A DNA stretch of 64,000 bases from Sipunculus nudus (Eukaryota; Annelida; Sipuncula; Golfingiida; Sipunculidae): positions 21,957,714 through 22,021,713 of the forward strand of contig CM049320.1 of NCBI GenBank assembly GCA_026874595.1, read 5' to 3'. Within the stretch, counting starts at the first letter, position 1, and every line of letters starts with the position of its first letter. Below, piece after piece: positions 57,905-64,000 of this stretch. Made by a program: the position numbers and the translations under genes. The notes under the pieces are model-generated. The model saw nothing but the letters and a program-made list of their open reading frames with translations. It was not told the DNA's origin and searched no databases.

Positions 57905-58690
57905 GCTGATTTTTCAATTAGTTTTCATTTTCGTGCCGAAATTTAAAAACTAAAACAATAAAGAAATAAAATTCAGCACCTCTATAGGCATATATTTCGC
58001 CATTGTGCCTGATCGGTTGTAAAATTATTCACCGAACTCCTCAGTTTTACTTTTAGCATGACTGGACAACAAGGGATAAATCTCTTCTGCAAATTTCGTG
58101 GTCGAGAATGGAACACTCTGGCACACCAGTGCCACACCTATAATTATAGCAAGAGCTAATCATGCGTATAACCTGTTTGGAGTCAAACAAAAACTTGTGC
58201 TTACATAGGTGAGAACTCGTGTACAATACTATATATATATAGAAGATACATACGATCGAACATGAGTATCTTAATTGTATGGTATGCTGTACACCTTTTT
58301 TTAAATAAAAAAATTGCAGATGTAAAAAAAAAATCATTTAAATCCATTGGATTCTTCATTGGCCCATTCCCCGAAATGCCCTGATATTTTCACGAGATGA
58401 CGTTCATGATTGCGTAAGTTATGTCGTGAACAAATACACACACACACACAAACAAACGTACGGACGGGGGTGAACGCATACCACCCTGGCGGAGGAAATA
58501 ATATCAGTTGACATGTGTGTGTTGAGAAGTGGCTGATAAGGTGTTACTAGACAGTTGTACCTTTACTATAATTAAGAACAAGTCGGCAGCAAAGTGTCGC
58601 AATCGTGTTGCGTGAGCCAATGACGTAGGACTCGAAACTGAAAACGAGTCCACTTTTTCGGAGACTTCGTGGACTCGATCGGAATCGGAG
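57905..58690. other. Unassigned sequence with (CA)n and GACTCG steps
   Basis: A short ACACACACACAC run is at about 58435. GACTCGAAACTGAAAACGAG and related steps at 58628-58690 match the GAGTCC-rich repeat near 9060. CGGACGGGGGTGAACGCATA at 58461 recurs as CGAACGGGGATGAACGCATA at 63517. Confidence 0.4.
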
Positions 58691-58698
58691 TTCAGGAA

Positions 58699-58740
58699 TT
58701 TTTTTTTTTGGTGGGGGGGGGGGGGGGGAGGGGGGGGGGG
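58699..58740. repeat. Poly-T then poly-G tract
   Basis: T11 followed by G runs totalling ~26 with one A. Assembly length is uncertain here. Confidence 0.9.
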
Positions 58741-58877
58741 ATCATCTCGAGTCAAAAAGGAAAACATATGCATGGCCGGTTGCTCAGATCGGAAAACATA
58801 TCATAAAGACGTAAATGTACCAACTATTCTAAGAAAATTACTGGAAAAAAATATTCAGTCATAGATAGAGATTAATA

Positions 58878-59060
58878 CAGTGAAACCTCGTTGTGTCGAA
58901 GTTGAAGGGACCCTCAGAAAACTTCGACACATCCGAGGTTCGACACAAACGGGTTTTATTTGTAATAATTTAACTAGAGTTGTCCGGAATATCAAGTCTA
59001 TAACTTCGACATAAGCGGGGTATTCGACTTAAGCAAGTTCGATACAACGAGGTTTCACTG
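58878..59060. mobile_element. Intact 183-bp mariner-like MITE (M3)
   Basis: The left terminus CAGTGAAACCTCGTTGTGTC and GAA is mirrored by the right terminus, whose reverse complement is CAGTGAAACCTCGTTGTATC then GAA. That is 22 of 23 positions equal. TA flanks both sides (58876-58877 and 59061-59062). The interior has repeated TTCGACA boxes, giving subterminal inverted repeats. This is the best-preserved member of the family (others at 4664, 15229 and 41959). Confidence 0.88.
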
Positions 59061-59062
59061 TA

Positions 59063-60150
59063 TATAGTTAAGATTATGTACCGAGCTCAGCCTGTGTATC
59101 GGTAATTATAATTCAACTTTCAAATCATGTATAAACTAACAGAGATACACTTTATGATCTCATGTCCATTTTTTAAAAAAGTTTTTTTTTTTAACATTTT
59201 GGACTCGGACATTGACCTAATTGGACTCGAGTTTCTAAAGATACGGACTCGAAGAAGACGGAATTTGAATCGATCTTCAAGGATTTTGATTCCAGTGTAT
59301 TGGAGCCGGAATCACACTCAGGAAATTTGGGCTAAGCTGCAGCCTGCCTCCCAAACGTCGATTTTTAATTGACTGAAGACGCTGGGGTGGCAGTACAAGC
59401 TATTGGGTTCCCATCAATTCAAGTACATGCAGATGTGCACGCCATTTCTAACAGTACTTTTTCAAATTGATCTGCTTGTAGAACTGTCATTTTTCCCGAA
59501 GTAAGACATGAAGTGAGGTTTTCTGTTTGGGAAAATGTTAAATATTACATTCACGGTTGACTTACGTATATTCATGTAGCAGTTATTAATAACGAGACTG
59601 GTTTTACTCGGAAAGTTTGTCTCTGCGTCCGTCATGATGGCTTGACAGCTTTGTGTGAATCGGTGCCATAGAGAAGAAAGGATGAAACTAATGTAATTAC
59701 TTTTGTGTAACAACATTTTCTCTTCATTATTTAGCAAATATATCATGGCCATATAAGCCTCTGATTTCAAATACTTCCGCAAAGCAGATATTTTGATCCG
59801 ACATTTGATTATGACTTGCATCATGACTCACAGGCCCCTATCAGTTATTTTAGAAGGTCTGAGTGTCGTGTTGTCATGGCTAGAGGGTGTGAGCATGGTG
59901 TCGTCATTTCCGGCGATCGTTTTAGGTCGTGGAAATCGTAGCACGTCGTGGCGTAGAAAATTTTGAAAATCCAATCGTTTGAGGCATGTTTATGGCCAGC
60001 TGTGGCGAAAAAAATATTGTCGAAGTTCTGGAAAACCCAGATGCGCTGTTATGTCATAAATGTAGGTTATAATTATCCTGTGCATTGTATAACTGGGAAA
60101 AGCTTATCCATGCAATAATATATCGTTATTATCATACGAATAACTTAATT
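59063..60150. other. Unassigned sequence with a 120-codon minus-strand frame
   Basis: The minus-strand frame 59462-59824 has balanced composition and no repeat content but no domain that I recognise. 59880-59990 shows TCGTGGAAATCGTAGCACGT and TCGTGGCGTAGAAAATTTTG steps like those in the 6986-8802 complex. Confidence 0.3.
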
Positions 60151-60151
60151 A

Positions 60152-60856
60152 TGCCCCCCCCCCGTTTCAGGGGAGACATGTTATTTCAGTGCCATTGTCT
60201 GTCGTCGTCAGTCGTCTTCGTCGTCTGTAGGATATTTTGTGAACCTCACAACTTTTGAAGTGTTTATTTTTTTAACCCCAAAGTTGGTACATCAATTGTT
60301 TCTACCAAGTTCTCGGAGAACCTGGTGATCTTGACCAGGATCTTCAAGGTCAAATTGGCCGAAATGTGAAACCTCACATATTTTTAAGTATTTCACATTT
60401 TGTCCCTAAATTTGGTACACCAATTGATACTACCATGTTCTCGGATTTGTTTAAAAATCGGATGACCTTGATTTTCAAGGTCAAATCGGCCGAATTATAG
60501 TTATTGTCTTGTGAACTTGATAACTTTTGAAGGGCTGCATATTTTTCTCCAAACTTTTAAAAACTAATTGTTCCTAAGAAAATCTCGAAGGAGTTCAAAA
60601 TCCAGTGACCTTGACCTTGATCTTCATGGTCAAATTTATGCAATTCTAGGATTATTGTGACCCCCAAAACTTTGGAAGTACTGACGATTTTTTCTTCAAA
60701 TAAGACACACCAGTTCTTTCTGCCAAAATCTCATTGGAATTTGAAAAGCGGTTACCTTGACCTTCAAAGTCAAATCGGCTGAAATCTAGAATCATTGTTT
60801 TGAGATAGTGCATATTTCACCCCTAATGTTTTGGGATTGCATATAGGGGGAGACGT
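60152..60856 (+). mobile_element. AGGTCA-bearing repeat Q, plus strand
   Basis: Begins ATG-poly-C-GTTTCAGGGGAGACATGTTA, then CAGTGCCATTGTCTGTCGTC. It contains four or five diverged units with GACCTTGA-CTTCA-AGGTCAAAT-GGCCGAA boxes and ends GCATATAGGGGGAGACGTAT. GGGGAGAC therefore occurs at both ends in direct orientation. It is the counterpart of the shorter minus-strand copy at 39081-39614. No coding capacity. Confidence 0.65.
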
Positions 60857-62090
60857 ATATCTAAACAAGGCCATTCTAGTTTATCATTCATCTGTCATTA
60901 ATAACAGACAGTGCAAACTGCAGGCCATTGAGCTGCCCTGATAAAAAGGGCATCGTTGGTGTCTGTGTGTCTGCAAGAACGTACATTTATCGGAAAACGT
61001 TAAAAAAGGGAAAAATTGGAGCTTCATCGGGGACCTATTAACCAATAATATTGTGAATTATATATAAACACTGGTTCCTTGACAGGGCCAAGAGAAATTG
61101 CTGTTCCCATCGATTTATTGACATTTTAGGACGCAGAAAGAAACCATGTTGTCACTCATAATAGGCTCGGAAATGTTAACTGTAGGAAACTGCCAGAATG
61201 TATCTGATAGAGGGCGCCCTGCTACCAGTCCGACAGGAGGTTGTCACCAATGTCCGTTTCTGTGCTGTATTTTTGTCATTCACGTGACGTCACGGCTACA
61301 GTCACGGCTATTCTAGGGCAGGGAATCTTTACCGTAAGGTCAAAGGTCGATTGTAGAGAGTGTATTTTGTGTGGTTATACGCGCTCTGAGACGGATTGAA
61401 TTTTGGTGTAAGCAGCGTCCGTTCGTCCCTCCGCCTACGTTTAGTGTAGCCGCGATATCTTACAGGGATTTGTTGGAATTACATTAAACTCACTCTACAT
61501 GATTAACAATAAGGTAACTATAGCCTGAGTTCGATCTTCGGCAATATACTTGCTTATTTAATGAGGTCAGAGGCGACCGGGCTCCTTTAATCCCTGTAAT
61601 CTTAATAAAGTACTGAACTTTGAGATGACATGGAAGGGACTCTTGTGTAAAAGTTTTATTTTTGTTTTGTGGCATAATGCATTGCACACTATAACAAGTT
61701 TCAATGGGTCATATTTCCAGATATAATTAAAACATATTTAAAATAATAACTTATTTTGAGGCACCTGTATAGATGCAGCTCATTTAAAAGGGATAAAATT
61801 AAGTATAATATAATATAAAATACCTTGTGTAGGGAGATATTAGCAGGCCTGTCAGTGTCAATATTAGTGACACGTAAACCTGTATAGATGCAGCTTGTTT
61901 TTAATGGATCAAACAAAATATAATATAATCAAATTCATAATAAAACACCTTATGTAGGGAAGTGTAAGTAAGTCTATCGGTGTTTATATTAGTAACATAT
62001 ACTTGTATGATATCAACTGATAAGACACAGTACATTATATAGATTAGGAGAGACCATGCAGTTCTAATTCATGTGCCTGTACACACACGT
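60857..62090. other. Unassigned sequence with a CRE/E-box patch
   Basis: CACGTGACGTCACGG at 61281-61295 overlaps an E-box (CACGTG) and a full cAMP-response-type site (TGACGTCA). AAGGTCAAAGGTCG lies 50 bp on (about 61338), and GAGGGCGCCCTGC at about 61213. GCACCTGTATAGATGCAGCT-type text at 61762 recurs at 61879 (ACCTGTATAGATGCAGCT), with TGTGTAGGGAGATATTAGCA and TTATGTAGGGAAGTGTAAGT also paired: a ~120-bp degenerate tandem repeat over 61740-62000. Confidence 0.4.
61740..62005. repeat. ~120-bp degenerate tandem repeat, about 2 copies
   Basis: CCTGTATAGATGCAGCT, AATATAATATAA, AATA-AC-CCTT-TGTAGGGA and a GTCAATATTAGTGACA / GTTTATATTAGTAACA box occur twice in the same order. Confidence 0.75.
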
Positions 62091-62560
62091 GTGTCACACG
62101 ATACGACCTATTGGTGTGATACGCTGGTGTGCCGGGCTGGGACGGTTTCGCGGGACTTCAGAAACGCGTAGTACACGCTGCGAATTAATAACGTGACTAC
62201 ACCGCGCTGTGAATCTTGTTTTGCCGGCGTTTTTCAACACCGCTTCTACGGGCGAGTAGTTACCTCGCGCACAACACGTTGTCCCGTAACGTTGAGTTGT
62301 GGCTAGAGATAACACGCCTTAGTCTGTTTTATCTGATTTTTAGTTAGCATACGGCGGTTTATAAGGGGGAGGGGGGGGGGGGTCGCTGTTATCGAGTACA
62401 TGTGCCGTGGTCCACGATCTTGACGCGGCAGTCTCGCAATCGCACTGGTTTCACAGGTGTGGGCCCTGCCCGGTCTTGGCGGCACTGATCCCCATGTGCG
62501 AGTGATGAATGTCGCAGGGACGTACGCACCCCGTCAATAATTTGGCCGCTTAGCTGTGGC
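62091..62560. promoter_or_regulatory. CpG-rich patch
   Basis: Dense CpG (for example TTTCGCGGGAC, AACGCGTAGTACACGCTGCG, CCGCGCTGTG, TACCTCGCGCAC) against a CpG-poor background, with a G run at 62365-62382. No open frame is recognisable. It could be an unmethylated promoter or first-exon region or simply a CpG-rich repeat. Confidence 0.25.
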
Positions 62561-62749
62561 TTAGTAGTTTAGATTACAAATTCTAGAGTTCCGGGTAGCG
62601 AGTGCAAAACTACTACTGTTGAATTAGTGAAATTCGGTTCGCAGTAAAGCCTTTTATATATTATGTTATTTTTGTTGTACGAGTCAAATTATGGGTCTCT
62701 TGGGGTTAATTGAGGTAGTTTCTGACATGGTCTTTAACTAAGACAAATT

Positions 62750-63060
62750 TTAGTCGCCTCGCCTTGTCTGTCATTCGTCCGTTAGGCAGGCACACTGGGT
62801 CACGGCGACTTCGTTCCTTCGAGATATTATTGAAGAACCACATCATTTTCAAATTGAATACTTTGTCACATTACAGGTCTGCTTAATATCTAAACTACCT
62901 CTCTGTTTTTTTTTAATACTTAGCATAAATACTCCTCAATAAGTTTCTTATGTACGTGCCAGAAATGAGGTCATTGTTACTTAATTTTGTCATAGAGGTG
63001 ACCTAAAATGGGAAAAGTTAGAAACATTTCATGTGTTGCTGCGTAGTTTGGTCAGAATCC
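62750..63060 (+). mobile_element. Diverged hairpin-family fragment (E7)
   Basis: TTCGTTCCTTCGAGATATTA, TTTGTCACATTACAGGTCTG, CTTAATATCTAAACTACCTC and TGTACGTGCCAGAAATGAGG follow the order of E3 and E5 (first 350 bp). The start hairpin is degraded to TTTTAGTCGCCTCGCC and the CCGTC run is short. No 3' end found. Confidence 0.55.
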
Positions 63061-64000
63061 TGGCGGAGGTGGGTGTGGTTCCTGACTTCTTTCTAGGTCA
63101 TTGTTCATTTCATTAAACAAAAATCTCACAACTTTTACTGAGGTATGCACGCTTCGAGTGATATCTAGTCACCTCTGTTTAGAATGTAAAGGTTGCACAA
63201 ATGCTATACATGGGTCTGGGAAATATACTATATGTTTAAAGTACCTAACCTGCTCGCGTGTCCAGTATTGCGGTGCAGGGGCATAACATGTGGCCGGTGT
63301 AAAGACGCTAGGTTAACGTCCGATATCAGATTACCCCCGGGGGTAAACTGAATTTAATTCCAGTTATCATCTTGGCGCTGCTTTGAGTAAATGTGCCCTC
63401 CTCCCTCGGCGTCTATGCTCTGCGGTCGTCTCGGGTCTCCTTATATTTTAACCGCTGCTTTATTAAGCAATGTTTTCTGAGTCTGATTGCGTGAGTAATT
63501 TTGTGAGCAAACACACGAACGGGGATGAACGCATATTCTCCTTGGGGTAGCAGTTAACTTATGCCAATAGTAATCCAAGCATCGTTTAGGAGTATATATT
63601 TACATAGGGATTTAAAATATCCTGAGAATTAATGAATGGTTTTTATGTGTTTGTTTTATAAAGGCGTGGAACCTTGGTCAGAAGAGTTTTTAAATGGTAG
63701 GAAGTGTTTTGATAAAAAAAAATACACTAGTGTACAATTTATCGGTAGGTTGGTCATCCTTAACCCCTCATCAGTAAATGGTATAATGTAATATAAAATA
63801 AAAATCAGATAAGCATAATATAATGAAGTGTTATATAAACCAAACTGTAAAATAACATATTAAAATATAAAGGATATAATGTATAATGCTGTTAATAACT
63901 ATGATATAAGTTATAATATATTATTGTATAAATTATGTAATGAACTGTGAATGACATCTTCAGTGTTTGAACCTAGATTTCGGGGGGGGGGGGGACCTTT
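63061..64000. other. Unassigned sequence to the window edge
   Basis: No gene recognised. The last 250 bp are very AT-rich with ATATAA steps, and a 13-nt G run is at 63982-63994. Confidence 0.4.

Overview
This is a eukaryotic, AT-rich and mostly non-coding window. It contains one well-supported protein-coding exon, a C2H2 zinc-finger exon at 19272-19669 on the plus strand with matching 3' and 5' splice sites. It also holds a very dense, nested set of mobile and tandem repeats. There are no bacterial-style operons, rRNA genes or CRISPR arrays. The style of the repeats suggests a lophotrochozoan animal, most likely a bivalve mollusc. The evidence is elements with runs of CCGTC, hairpin-ended elements carrying tandem-repeat cargo, tRNA-derived SINEs with shared internal domains, and TA-flanked MITEs. 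The clade assignment is inference from pattern familiarity, not from a marker gene.

Layout. 0-3 kb: a broken Ty3/gypsy LTR retrotransposon, with a Gag fragment at 589-1071 and an integrase fragment at 2567-2800. The two are separated by a hairpin-ended element with about 330-bp tandem units where most of pol should be. 3-10 kb: a nine-copy 52-bp tandem array, a mariner-like MITE, a tRNA-derived SINE and an inverted-repeat complex spanning about 1.8 kb. 10-19 kb: microsatellites, a 256-bp TTAA-adjacent MITE, and otherwise anonymous sequence. 19.3-19.7 kb: the zinc-finger exon, followed in its presumed intron by a TTCGCG-type palindromic MITE. 20-29.7 kb: intron-like or intergenic sequence with a 31-bp minisatellite, a foldback element, a long CT tract, a candidate conserved element with homeodomain-type sites, and a SINE on the minus strand. 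29.7-32.8 kb: three near-identical ~1011-bp tandem units, ended by a V-SINE-like SINE. 33-44 kb: largely single-copy sequence, two CpG-richer patches, SINEs, and a SINE nested in a MITE. 44-57.2 kb: a head-to-tail train of hairpin-ended, possibly Helentron-related elements, one of which was split by a 3.2-kb insertion. The insertion is filled with a ~144-bp satellite in which the nuclear-receptor-like string AGGTCAAAGGTCAAGGTCA recurs. 57-64 kb: microsatellites, a perfect-TIR MITE, another AGGTCA-rich repeat, a CRE/E-box patch and a CpG-rich patch.

The window does not show a set of genes working together. Its interest lies in repeat architecture: elements with conserved ends but exchangeable tandem-repeat interiors, an occupied/empty site pair that dates one insertion relative to a duplication, and dispersal of AGGTCA half-site arrays by several unrelated repeats. 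All similarities described were found by eye. Identities and family names need alignment searches.
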